Positions 33,669-41,255 of a DNA stretch of 64,000 bases are shown here, piece by piece. The stretch lies in assembly GCF_033955345.1 (NCBI RefSeq), contig NZ_CP138332.1, positions 4,588,001 to 4,652,000 on the forward strand, in the 5' to 3' direction. Numbering within the stretch: the stretch's first letter is position 1; every line of letters begins with the position of its first letter. The notes beneath the pieces were generated by a model, which was given only the letters and a program-made list of their open reading frames with translations, did not search any database and had not been told where the DNA came from. Source of the stretch: Sphingobacterium bambusae (GTDB taxonomy: Bacteria; Bacteroidota; Bacteroidia; Sphingobacteriales; Sphingobacteriaceae). Made by a program: the position numbers and the translations under genes.

Positions 33669-34983
33669 GGCTCCATCCCGATAAGTGTGTAATCACAGTT
33701 TTTCAAGTTTTCTAACTATTGTAAAAATTCATACTTTGTAGATAGAAAAAAAATGAAAAAAGAAAAACACATTACCGATGATTTATTGAGCCAGTTCAGC
33801 ACAGGAGAGGAATTATTCAGCTTTTTAGGCGAGCTCCAAACCAGAGGTATCGAAAAGCTTTTAGAAGCCGAGCTCGATGGTCACTTAGATTATGAGAAAA
33901 ACGAAAAATCGGACAACCCGAATTTCCGGAACGGGCATACAAAAAAGACGATCAAGTCCAAGTTTGGAGAATCGGAGATCAAGGTTCCCCGAGATCGTGA
34001 TGCTTCATTTGATCCGATCATTGTACCAAAGAGACATAACATGCTTGAGGGGATAGAGAAAGTTGTTATTTCTCTATATTCTCGGGGGATGAGCACGACA
34101 GATATTGAAAACCAAATATTGGATATCTACGACATCAAGATATCCCCGACTGCCATCTCCAGAATTACCGATGCTGTTAACCAGGATATTGTGGCCTGGC
34201 AGAACCGACCGTTAGAGCCTATATACCTAGTGGTCTGGATGGGCGGCATTGTTTTCAAGGTCAGGGAAGGCTCCAAGGTGGTCAATAAGACCATTTATCT
34301 GGCTATTGGCCTACGTCCCGACGGACATCGAGAAATCATGGGACTATGGTTGGGGAAAAACGAATCTGCATCCTTTTGGCTAGGTGTATTGACCGATATG
34401 AAATCGCGCGGAGTAGAGGATGTGATGATTACCGCCACAGATAATCTCAAAGGGTTCACCGAAGCTATTATCAGCGTGTTCCCGCAATGTCAAACACAGA
34501 TATGTGTCGTACACCAAGTTAGAAATGCCTGTAAATTTGTGCCCTATAAAGATAGAAAGCTTTTCGCAGCGGATATGAAACCGATTTATAATGCACCAAA
34601 TGAGCAGGCAGCAAGGCTTGCCTTGCAACACCTTTCAGATAAATGGAAGCACAAATACCCTTATGCCGTGAAAGGTTGGGAAAACAATTGGGAGAATCTT
34701 ACAGTCTTTCTAGGGTTTCCTCTAGAAATAAGAAAAATTGTGTACACAACAAACCTGATAGAGAATCTAAATGGACAAATCAGAAAATATACACGAAATA
34801 AGATGTCCTTTCCAACAGATGCAGCAATTACTAAATCTGTATTCCTGGCCATACAACATGCTACAAGGCAATGGACAAGACCACTAAAAAACTGGGGAAT
34901 GTTGTACGGCCAATTTTGCCTTATATTTGAAGAAAGGATCTTGAAAAACTAAAACCCTTTTACACACTTTAAGGGATACTGCC
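33669..34983 (+). mobile_element. IS256-family insertion sequence
   Basis: The element is about 1315 bp. Its ends are imperfect 24-bp inverted repeats, 18 of 24 matching: the left reads GGCTCCATCCC then AAGTGTGTAA (33669-33692); the right is the complement at 34960-34983 with GGCAGTATCCC then AAGTGTGTAA. Flanking 8-mers CCTTTTTT (33661-33668) and CCTTTTGT (34984-34991) agree at 7 of 8 positions, consistent with an 8-bp target duplication that has since changed at one base. It carries a single transposase gene. Confidence 0.82.
33753..34952 (+). CDS. IS256-family transposase with altered first catalytic residue
   Basis: This is a full-length mutator-type DDE transposase of 399 residues. Conserved blocks are LDYEKNEKSDNPNFRNGHTKKTIKS, ITATDNLKGFTEAI with the second Asp, CVVHQVRNACKFV, and IVYTTNLIENLNGQIRKYT with the Glu. 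In this family the first catalytic Asp lies in a VVWxDGIxFKVRE block. Here it reads VVWMGGIVFKVRE: codon 164 (34242-34244) is GGC where GAC would give Asp. A single A-to-G change would explain it and should abolish transposition by this protein. The rest of the frame is intact, so the event looks recent. Confidence 0.88.
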   Translation: MKKEKHITDDLLSQFSTGEELFSFLGELQTRGIEKLLEAELDGHLDYEKNEKSDNPNFRNGHTKKTIKSKFGESEIKVPRDRDASFDPIIVPKRHNMLEGIEKVVISLYSRGMSTTDIENQILDIYDIKISPTAISRITDAVNQDIVAWQNRPLEPIYLVVWMGGIVFKVREGSKVVNKTIYLAIGLRPDGHREIMGLWLGKNESASFWLGVLTDMKSRGVEDVMITATDNLKGFTEAIISVFPQCQTQICVVHQVRNACKFVPYKDRKLFAADMKPIYNAPNEQAARLALQHLSDKWKHKYPYAVKGWENNWENLTVFLGFPLEIRKIVYTTNLIENLNGQIRKYTRNKMSFPTDAAITKSVFLAIQHATRQWTRPLKNWGMLYGQFCLIFEERILKN

Positions 34984-35390
34984 CCTTTTGTTTTAGTCCT
35001 TTTTGAAGTGTAAGAAACGCTTATTGTTGCTCATTTACGCCGCAGCGATAGCGTTGGAAATCGTTGCACTTTTCCAACGCACGTAAGCTGGATGCTAGGT
35101 GAAGCAGTCTGCCTGCATATGCAGTAGACAGAAAACTTATGGGAAATGCCTCGACTGCATAGTGAAGTGCCTCGACTGCATAGTGAAATGGCTCGATTGC
35201 ATAGTGAAGTGCTTCAACTGCATAGTGAAATGCTTTAAAACCCTTTGCTTACAGAATTTTTCAGGTGGCAGCAGAGGCAAAACTTATGGGAAATGCCTCA
35301 AATGCATAGTGAAATGGTCCACTTCACAAGTGAAGTAAGCCATTTCCCAAAAGAAATAAGCATTATACTATCGTAAAGATGTTTTGTGAG
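34984..35390. repeat. 21-bp tandem repeats downstream of the IS
   Basis: From 35143 to 35226 four 21-bp units follow each other (GAARTGSYTC, RAYTGCATAGT) with a partial fifth to 35237. After a 52-bp gap, 35290-35331 holds two more units, preceded by an exact 21-bp copy (35279-35299) of 35132-35152. The last part can fold: ACTTCAC-AA-GTGAAGT (35321-35336) lies inside GGGAAATG...CATTTCCC. A further stem (GCGTTGGAAA, 35051-35060, with TTTCCAACGC, 35071-35080) lies to the left. One frame (35099-35338) is open through the repeats and would encode CLDCIVK heptapeptides, but no start signal or family supports translation. Confidence 0.7.
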
Positions 35391-35417
35391 CAGCCTTTCC
35401 GGGCTATGGAAAGGCTG
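35391..35417 (-). terminator. Hairpin after the anti-sigma gene
   Basis: A perfect 10-bp stem (CAGCCTTTCC at 35391-35400 with GGAAAGGCTG at 35408-35417) with a 7-nt loop lies 10 bp after the anti-sigma stop. No real T tract follows on either strand, so termination is probable but not certain. Confidence 0.5.
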
Positions 35418-35426
35418 TTTATGGGG

Positions 35427-36278
35427 TTAAATATTGCCGATAACGTATAGGTCGCTGAGCGTCGGAGCCGGTTTACCACCCTCGTCTTCCAAGGTGATAG
35501 CGAAGGCCTGCGCGTTCGGAATATTATTCATTTTGTACAAATTGTCTGCGGAGGCCAAAGGCAATAGGCCGGCATCTACAGGCTGTCCATCTACAATGGC
35601 CCAAAGTTGGTATTGTTTGCCTGTTGGCGCAGCAGGCAACTTATCGGCCGTTAAATAAACGCTTGCATTTTTGGTATCCCAAAAAACAACAGCTTTCAGC
35701 TCTGGGAATTTCTCGACGCCAGCTAAGGCTACCGTTTTCACGCTAGGTCGTTGCAACATTTCCCAATGGCTATTGGCAGCGCTCAAAAGCGTCTGTGCCG
35801 AGTCACGTTCGGCAATACTGCTGGCCAATATATCTTCACTTTCTCGTTTCTGTTGAAACAGCAGAATGTTTCCGCCTATGCTCAAGGCAAGTAATACTGT
35901 CGCGGCAATGGCCAAGGTTTGGTTGTCGCGATGAGCAGGTAGCTTTACTACTTTTTCCTCGATTTTCGCTGGCTCGGCCTTCGGCGAAGAGGTTGCTGTA
36001 AAATCGCTGTTGCCGATCATAGGCTCGTCCGCTACGGGCTCCAAGTTTTGCGGGTTCTCGGCTATTTTTGCCCAAATCTGATCTCTCAGATCCGGCGCCG
36101 GACTAACGGCCTGCGACTCGGTAAAATCTTCCAACAGCAGCTGTGCATCCAGGATTGCCTGTTGCACTTCAGGATGCTTTTGGCGCACGCATTCCAAGAT
36201 GCTTGCTTCCTCTTCGGTAGCAAGGCCTAGAACGTAGGCTTCAATAATCCCTGATGATATGTATTCCTTGATATCCAC
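35427..36278 (-). CDS. Anti-sigma factor, RskA type
   Basis: This is a membrane anti-sigma factor of 283 residues. The N-terminal ASD-like part (IKEYISSGIIEAYVLGLATEEEASILE) would bind the sigma factor. A single transmembrane helix (TLAIAATVLLALSIGGNILLF) lies near residue 130. The extracytoplasmic C-terminus has the anti-sigma-K pattern (AVVFWDTKNASVYLTADKLPAAPTGKQYQLWAIVDGQPVDAGLLPL). It starts 2 bp after the sigma factor gene stop, so the two are coupled. Release of the sigma factor probably follows an envelope signal. Confidence 0.88.
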   Translation of the reverse strand: MDIKEYISSGIIEAYVLGLATEEEASILECVRQKHPEVQQAILDAQLLLEDFTESQAVSPAPDLRDQIWAKIAENPQNLEPVADEPMIGNSDFTATSSPKAEPAKIEEKVVKLPAHRDNQTLAIAATVLLALSIGGNILLFQQKRESEDILASSIAERDSAQTLLSAANSHWEMLQRPSVKTVALAGVEKFPELKAVVFWDTKNASVYLTADKLPAAPTGKQYQLWAIVDGQPVDAGLLPLASADNLYKMNNIPNAQAFAITLEDEGGKPAPTLSDLYVIGNI

Positions 36279-36280
36279 AG

Positions 36281-36844
36281 CTATTGTTCATTTAATATTC
36301 CACGAAGCTGCAGTAAAGCAGCCCGAATTCTTGTTTTCACCGTTCCCAAAGGTATCTGCAGGTTGTCTGCAATTTCCTGTTGGGTATAGCCTTCGTAATA
36401 GGCCATCTGCACTAAACGTTGCAAATCGGGCTTTAACTTGCCCAGCACGTTATTCATCCCAATAAAATCTACACGTTCCATTTGATTCATATCCGCATAT
36501 AGATGCGTCTCAGCACTATTTACGATATCTGGAAGCGATTGGTTTTTTTGTTCGTTCTGAACACGCTTCGATTTTATATAATCGATGGAGGTATTTCGCG
36601 CAATATTGATCATCCAGGTATATAGGCGCCCTTTTTCATGATTGAACAATTCCACATGATTCCAAACTTTTACAAAAATATCCTGTATAACTTCATCCGC
36701 ATAGTTCTTATGCAGGACGATTCGGATGACCACGCCATACAATGCTCCCGAATAATTATCGTAAAGATAATTAAACGCACGCTGATCTCTTTTCTTCAAT
36801 AAAGATATCAGGTCGTCTTCGGAAAGGTAGTGTATTGGACTCAA
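36281..36844 (-). CDS. ECF RNA polymerase sigma factor (SigK-like)
   Basis: The protein has 187 residues. Region 2 is AFNYLYDNYSGALYGVVIRI to DEVIQDIFVKVWNHVELFNHEKGRLYTWMINIARNTSIDYIKS; region 4 is LQRLVQMAYYEGYTQQEIADNLQIPLGTVKTRIRAAL. The start appears to be TTG at 36844: an in-frame TGA lies just upstream and the next ATG is far inside region 2. The weak start may keep sigma levels low. It is followed after 2 bp by its anti-sigma factor and is divergent from msrB. Three nearby promoters share a motif that it may recognise (31966, 36923, 37500). Confidence 0.9.
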   Translation of the reverse strand: MSPIHYLSEDDLISLLKKRDQRAFNYLYDNYSGALYGVVIRIVLHKNYADEVIQDIFVKVWNHVELFNHEKGRLYTWMINIARNTSIDYIKSKRVQNEQKNQSLPDIVNSAETHLYADMNQMERVDFIGMNNVLGKLKPDLQRLVQMAYYEGYTQQEIADNLQIPLGTVKTRIRAALLQLRGILNEQ

Positions 36845-36922
36845 TCAGTTACGTGTTTGCATCAAATATAATGATTTACTACAATAAAAGATCATAAAGT
36901 GATTTTTTATTCTTTTATCAAT

Positions 36923-36947
36923 CCATTGTTTTTTTTCTCTCGTAGAT
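36923..36947 (+). promoter_or_regulatory. Putative ECF-sigma promoter of msrB
   Basis: CCATT at 36923-36927, 13 bp, CGTAGAT at 36941-36947, the same spacing as the two stronger matches before the ferritin-like and fasciclin genes. The boxes differ at two positions each. The downstream box lies 13 bp before the ATG, so the leader would be short. Confidence 0.4.
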
Positions 36948-36960
36948 AAAATAAAAAATC

Positions 36961-37497
36961 ATGAAGCAGTATGTATATCGCTACCACTATCTAGCGATGG
37001 CTCTTGTAGCCATGCTAATAGCATCTCAACCAAGCGCTGCACATGCGCAGGGTATGAAAAATCCTTACTACAGCAGGACGGATACCACAGAGCTGCAGGT
37101 GAGTAATGCAGTATGGAAGAAAATATTGCCGAAGGAGCTGTATCTCGTGGCACGAGAAGGGGCTACTGAACAGGCTTTCACCGGAGAGTTTACGGATTTT
37201 GATGGCATCGGAACCTATTACTGTGCGGTATGCGGTAATGCGCTCTTCCGGTCGACGGCGAAATTTGCGTCGACCTGTGGTTGGCCCTCTTTTTATGAGC
37301 CGTTGCGCGACAGGTCGGTATATTATAAAGACGACTACAGCCATGATATGCATCGGATAGAGGTGCGTTGTGGGCGATGTGATTCTCACCTAGGCCATGT
37401 GTTCGATGATGGGCCGGTAACAGGAAAACGCTATTGCATGAATTCGGTGAGCTTGCATTTTGAACCGGATAAAAAAGAAATAAAATTCAAAAAATAA
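36961..37497 (+). CDS. msrB: Exported peptide-methionine (R)-S-oxide reductase
   Basis: The enzyme reduces methionine-R-sulfoxide in oxidised proteins. It has 178 residues, including a signal peptide (YLAMALVAMLIASQPSAAHAQ), so it repairs envelope proteins. Zinc Cys pairs are C88/C91 (YYCAVCGN) and C137/C140 (VRCGRCDSHLGHVFDDGP). The catalytic Cys is C159 in KRYCMNSVSLHF, and C106 in TCGWPSF is the likely resolving Cys. It is divergent from the ECF sigma gene and followed by a fasciclin gene, fitting an envelope oxidative-stress role. Confidence 0.95.
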   Translation: MKQYVYRYHYLAMALVAMLIASQPSAAHAQGMKNPYYSRTDTTELQVSNAVWKKILPKELYLVAREGATEQAFTGEFTDFDGIGTYYCAVCGNALFRSTAKFASTCGWPSFYEPLRDRSVYYKDDYSHDMHRIEVRCGRCDSHLGHVFDDGPVTGKRYCMNSVSLHFEPDKKEIKFKK

Positions 37498-37499
37498 AA

Positions 37500-37524
37500 C
37501 CAAGAGAAGCAAAGCATCGTAAGT
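37500..37524 (+). promoter_or_regulatory. Putative ECF-sigma promoter of the fasciclin gene
   Basis: CCAAG at 37500-37504, 13 bp, CGTAAGT at 37518-37524. Both boxes are identical to those before the ferritin-like operon and at exactly the same spacing. The downstream box is 33 bp before the ATG at 37558. Confidence 0.55.
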
Positions 37525-37557
37525 GCATACAAATAACAAACATAAAATATCAACAAC

Positions 37558-38118
37558 ATGAAAAGAACATCAATTTGGGCCGCAGCCCTATTCGCCTTAG
37601 CCCTATCGTATCAAACAGGTGTTGTCAAAGCACAAGAAAAAACAGTGGTAGTAGGTGGTGCACCTATGTATCCGTCTAAGAATATCGTCGAAAATGCAGT
37701 CAACTCAAAGGATCATACCACACTGGTAGCTGCTGTTAAGGCCGCTGGATTGGTAGAGACACTTTCGGGTAAAGGACCATTCACGGTGTTTGCACCTACA
37801 AATGCCGCTTTTGACAAATTGCCAGCAGGAACGGTAGAAACATTGGTTAAACCGGAAAACAAAGCAATGCTTACAGGGATTTTAACCTACCACGTGGTAG
37901 CTGGAAACCTTAGCGCCGAAGATCTGTGGAAGCTCACCAAGAAAGGAAAGGGAAAAGCGGAATTGACAACTGTGCAAGGTGAAAAGCTAACGCTATGGAC
38001 CAAGGGTGATAAACTATATGTCCGTGACGCAAAAGGCAACGATGCTTTGGTAACTATTGCGAATGTGCATCAATCCAACGGGGTGATCCATGTGATTGAT
38101 ACGGTCTTAATGCCATAA
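37558..38118 (+). CDS. Secreted fasciclin-domain protein
   Basis: The product has 186 residues: a signal peptide (ALFALALSYQTGVVKAQ), then one fasciclin (FAS1) domain with its two conserved boxes, GPFTVFAPTNAAFDKLPAGTV and NGVIHVIDTVLMP, and the YH motif in LTYHVVAGNLSAEDL. FAS1 proteins are usually adhesion or surface-associated, and single-domain versions are common in bacteria under ECF control. The exact role is unknown. It has its own motif-bearing promoter and a strong terminator. Confidence 0.92.
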   Translation: MKRTSIWAAALFALALSYQTGVVKAQEKTVVVGGAPMYPSKNIVENAVNSKDHTTLVAAVKAAGLVETLSGKGPFTVFAPTNAAFDKLPAGTVETLVKPENKAMLTGILTYHVVAGNLSAEDLWKLTKKGKGKAELTTVQGEKLTLWTKGDKLYVRDAKGNDALVTIANVHQSNGVIHVIDTVLMP

Positions 38119-38147
38119 CTTTAACAACAATGTGTAATTCTTTAGTT

Positions 38148-38178
38148 CCCCGCACTGAAAAGTGTGGGGATTTTTTAT
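38148..38178 (+). terminator. Rho-independent terminator of the fasciclin gene
   Basis: CCCCGCACT at 38148-38156 pairs with AGTGTGGGG at 38161-38169 (one wobble) around a GAAA tetraloop, followed by ATTTTTT. A textbook terminator. Confidence 0.93.
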
Positions 38179-38217
38179 TTAAATAAGTATATTTATAAAC
38201 TATTTATGTGTATTAAT

Positions 38218-38231
38218 GTTTATTATTAAAC
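38218..38231. promoter_or_regulatory. Possible MarR operator
   Basis: GTTTA-TTAT-TAAAC is a 5-bp inverted repeat with a 4-bp spacer, ending 9 bp before the marR start. Its size is short for a MarR site, so it is only a candidate for autoregulation of the carotenoid operon. Confidence 0.3.
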
Positions 38232-38240
38232 TTGTTTTTT

Positions 38241-38912
38241 ATGCGGTATAAGTTGTTAAAGGATGTCGTTGATTTATTGGGGCAATTTGAAGACGAAGCT
38301 TCGGCGGCTGGTGCACAAGCTGATATCGAGGATTTCAAGCTTTGGTTGGCCAAAAGCGCGCATAAAAGTGACGCGAAAATCATAGAGCCGGATTGGGAGG
38401 GTAAAAGTGAAGGACGATCTGCCGAGAGTGTGATCAGTACGCTATTTGTGCATCTTAATAGGTATGCAAAGATGTATTCGAAGGCAGCAATGCAGGGCTC
38501 TTTATTCTCTACACAGGAAGAATTTATCTATTTGATCAACCTTCGAGCCTTTGGCCCGATGGCAAAAATGGAGCTGATCAAGCGTAACATTCAAGAGAAA
38601 CCAGTGGGTATGCAGATTATCCATCGGCTGTTAAACCAAGGCTGGGTAGAGCAACGCAATTCGGAGCTGGATAAGCGCAGTAAGATCATTGCTATTACCG
38701 AAAAGGGGCTGGGCGCATTGGAAATACAGATGCCCAAGATTCGACAGGCTACGCAGATCGTTACTGGGCGTTTGGTATATGAAGAGAAGCTGGAGCTTAT
38801 TCGGCTTTTAACCAAGTTGGATCATTTTCATAAGCCAATTTTTGCGTCTAATGTGCTGCCTGCGAACCTGTTGGATATGGTATCCGAAGAATATTTAACA
38901 ATTAATAATTAG
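38241..38912 (+). CDS. MarR-family regulator of the carotenoid operon
   Basis: From the ATG at 38241 it has 223 residues (a TTG three codons earlier is less likely). A winged helix spans EEFIYLINLRAFGPMAKMELIKRNIQEKPVGMQIIHRLLNQGWVEQRNSELDKRSKIIAITEKG, with the wing Asp/Arg (DKRSK) typical of MarR. The N-terminal 100 residues are helical and longer than in most MarR proteins. A MarR gene at the head of crtI-crtB clusters is common in Bacteroidota, so it is likely the local controller. crtI follows 3 bp after the stop. Confidence 0.85.
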   Translation: MRYKLLKDVVDLLGQFEDEASAAGAQADIEDFKLWLAKSAHKSDAKIIEPDWEGKSEGRSAESVISTLFVHLNRYAKMYSKAAMQGSLFSTQEEFIYLINLRAFGPMAKMELIKRNIQEKPVGMQIIHRLLNQGWVEQRNSELDKRSKIIAITEKGLGALEIQMPKIRQATQIVTGRLVYEEKLELIRLLTKLDHFHKPIFASNVLPANLLDMVSEEYLTINN

Positions 38913-38915
38913 TTC

Positions 38916-40409
38916 ATGGCGAATAAGGTGATCATCATCGGATCAGGTTTTTCAGGGCTATCGGCAGCCTGCTACCTCGCTGCGGCCGGCTATGAAGTGG
39001 AGGTCTTTGAAAAAAATGCACAGCTGGGCGGACGGGCACGGCAGTTTACTACAGCAGACGGATTTCGCTTTGATATGGGACCCAGCTGGTACTGGATGCC
39101 GGATGTGATGGAGGACTTTTTTCGCGATTTTGATCAGCGGGTAGACGATTTTTATAACCTATTGCCGCTTAATCCGCAGTTTGAAATGGTGTTTGCGGAA
39201 GATAGTGTTGCGGTGCCTGCGGGCATGGCCGAGTTGCGCAGCCTTTTTGAAGAAATCGAGCCTGGATCTGGGCAGCAGTTCGACCGCTTTATGGAGGCTG
39301 CACGTTTTAAGTATGAGGTAGGGATGAAGGATTTTGTGACCAAGCCCTGCCATTCTTGGTGGGAATTTGTCGATCTAAAGATTGTTAAAAGTGCGCTAAA
39401 GCTCAATTTGTTGACGGACTTCCGCAAGTATGTGCGTCAATATTTCAAGGATCCAAGGCTGGTGGCGCTGATGGAGTTTCCGGTTATCTTCTTGGGCGCA
39501 GCGCCAAAAGATATCCCTGCAATGTATAGTTTGATGAACTATGGCGGCTACGGTTTAGGCACTTGGTATCCGGAAGGTGGTTTTGTGAAAATTATAGAAG
39601 CGATGGTCACCGTGGCCAAAAATTTAGGCGTAACGTTTCACGTACAACGCCCAGTAAAGCGTATCCTACTAGAAGGCGGGCGTGCAGTGGGTGTGCGGCT
39701 TGATGATGAAACCCAATATTGCGATATCGTGGTTGGCTCGGCAGATTACCAACACGTGGAGAGCCTCCTGCCCATGGATGCGCGCAATTATCCGCTTTCT
39801 TATTGGGAGAAGCGGACATTTGCGCCGAGCTGTTTGATATTCTACTTGGGTTTTCAGACCAAGATCCAGGAGCTTAAGCACCATACTTTATTTTTTGAAA
39901 ACGAGTTGGAGAGGCATGTTGCGGATATATACACACATAAAAAATGGCCCGAACAACCCTTGTTCTACGTTTGCTGTCCATCGAAGACCGATGCAAACGT
40001 TGCTCCTGAGGGATGTGAGAATGTGTTTCTGCTGATGCCAATTGCCACGGGATTGGCCGATGGGGAAGAGGTGCGCGAAGAATATTTCAGGCAAATGATA
40101 GCACGGCTAGAAAAACATACCGGCAGCCAAAATTTGGTAGACAGCATCATCTTTAAACGCAGCTATTGCGTGCAAGATTTTGTGCAGGACTACAATGCCT
40201 ACGAGGGAAATGCCTATGGCTTGGCAAATACGTTGAAGCAAACAGCTGTTTGGAAGCCATCTATTCGAAACAAGAAGGTGGAGAACCTTTTCTATACAGG
40301 ACAGTTGACGGTTCCGGGGCCGGGCGTGCCCCCGGCCATTATATCGGGTAAAATTATAGCACAGGAAGTTATTGGTAAAAAAGATCTCAGTCATGAAGAA
40401 ATTGTTTGA
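38916..40409 (+). CDS. crtI: Phytoene desaturase
   Basis: This FAD enzyme converts phytoene to lycopene in four desaturation steps. It has 497 residues, normal for CrtI. The N-terminal dinucleotide motif is VIIIGSGFSGLSAACYLAAAGYEVEVFEKNAQLGGRARQF, followed by DMGPSWYWMPDVMEDFF; the C-terminal motif is NLFYTGQLTVPGPGVPPAIISGKIIA. It is membrane associated. The last 17 bp overlap crtB. Confidence 0.95.
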   Translation: MANKVIIIGSGFSGLSAACYLAAAGYEVEVFEKNAQLGGRARQFTTADGFRFDMGPSWYWMPDVMEDFFRDFDQRVDDFYNLLPLNPQFEMVFAEDSVAVPAGMAELRSLFEEIEPGSGQQFDRFMEAARFKYEVGMKDFVTKPCHSWWEFVDLKIVKSALKLNLLTDFRKYVRQYFKDPRLVALMEFPVIFLGAAPKDIPAMYSLMNYGGYGLGTWYPEGGFVKIIEAMVTVAKNLGVTFHVQRPVKRILLEGGRAVGVRLDDETQYCDIVVGSADYQHVESLLPMDARNYPLSYWEKRTFAPSCLIFYLGFQTKIQELKHHTLFFENELERHVADIYTHKKWPEQPLFYVCCPSKTDANVAPEGCENVFLLMPIATGLADGEEVREEYFRQMIARLEKHTGSQNLVDSIIFKRSYCVQDFVQDYNAYEGNAYGLANTLKQTAVWKPSIRNKKVENLFYTGQLTVPGPGVPPAIISGKIIAQEVIGKKDLSHEEIV

Positions 40410-41229
40410 TGAACTCGCGTTTCACGTCAGTAAGGAAACGACGAAAAAGTATAGTACCAGCTTTTCGTTGGGTATATTGGCTTTGGAAGCTTCCATTAGG
40501 CCGGCGATATATGCCATCTATGGATTCGTAAGGCTGGCCGACGAAATTGTCGATAGTTTTCATGGCTTTGACCGTGCCGTGCTGCTTGAGCGCTTAAAAG
40601 ATGAAACCAACTATGCCCTGGAGCACAGAATATCTGTCAACCCTATTTTGCAATCTTTTCAAGATACCTATCATCGTTATGGCCTGCAGCGGTATTTGGT
40701 AGACCGATTTTTGGAAAGTATGGAGATGGACCTGCATAAGATTGATTACAACGACGCACGATATAAGCAATATATTCTGGGCTCGGCAGAGGTTGTAGGC
40801 TTGATGTGCTTGCATGTGTTTGTTGGGGGCGATAGCGAAAAATACACGGAATTGAAGCCCTACGCTATGAAATTGGGATCAGCCTTCCAAAAGCTCAACT
40901 TTCTGCGCGACATGCGCGATGATTATTGCGCGCTAGGGAGAACCTACTTTCCCAATGTAGATATGGCTTGCTTTGACAACGATACCAAAGAGACCATCGA
41001 GGCCGATATCGCAGCGGAATTTCGCGAGGCCTTGGTTGGCATAAAACGATTGCCTTCCTCTTCGAAATTTGGGGTGTATTTGGCCTACCGCTATTATCTA
41101 TCGCTGTTTCGGAAAATTAAAGCAGCATCGGCACAGCGGATCCTGCAGGAACGCGTGCGGATTCCCAATGGACGCAAGCTGTCCCTCATGATGAGTAGCT
41201 ATGTGCAGTACAAAATGGCCATCCTGTAA
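40393..41229 (+). CDS. crtB: Phytoene synthase
   Basis: The enzyme joins two geranylgeranyl diphosphates to phytoene. From the ATG at 40393 it has 278 residues. Trans-isoprenyl diphosphate synthase motifs are YSTSFSLGILAL, the first Asp-rich motif in RLADEIVDSFHG, and the second in NFLRDMRDDYCALGRTYFP. The start overlaps crtI; an upstream in-frame codon at 40372 is inside crtI and less likely. Confidence 0.95.
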   Translation: MKKLFDELAFHVSKETTKKYSTSFSLGILALEASIRPAIYAIYGFVRLADEIVDSFHGFDRAVLLERLKDETNYALEHRISVNPILQSFQDTYHRYGLQRYLVDRFLESMEMDLHKIDYNDARYKQYILGSAEVVGLMCLHVFVGGDSEKYTELKPYAMKLGSAFQKLNFLRDMRDDYCALGRTYFPNVDMACFDNDTKETIEADIAAEFREALVGIKRLPSSSKFGVYLAYRYYLSLFRKIKAASAQRILQERVRIPNGRKLSLMMSSYVQYKMAIL

Positions 41230-41255
41230 TCTTTCCTATCAAACTGTTTTTTATC

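Noticed and set aside
35143..35331. CRISPR array
   Set aside because: The 21-bp units are directly adjacent with no unique spacers between them, and no cas genes are present.
35099..35338. 79-codon Cys-rich frame as a protein gene
   Set aside because: The frame is a consequence of the repeat length; no clear start region or family. Kept as a repeat and a finding instead.
36848..36860. Autoregulatory ECF promoter before the sigma gene (CGTAACT)
   Set aside because: The box lies only a few bases before the TTG start and has no CCAAG at the right distance.
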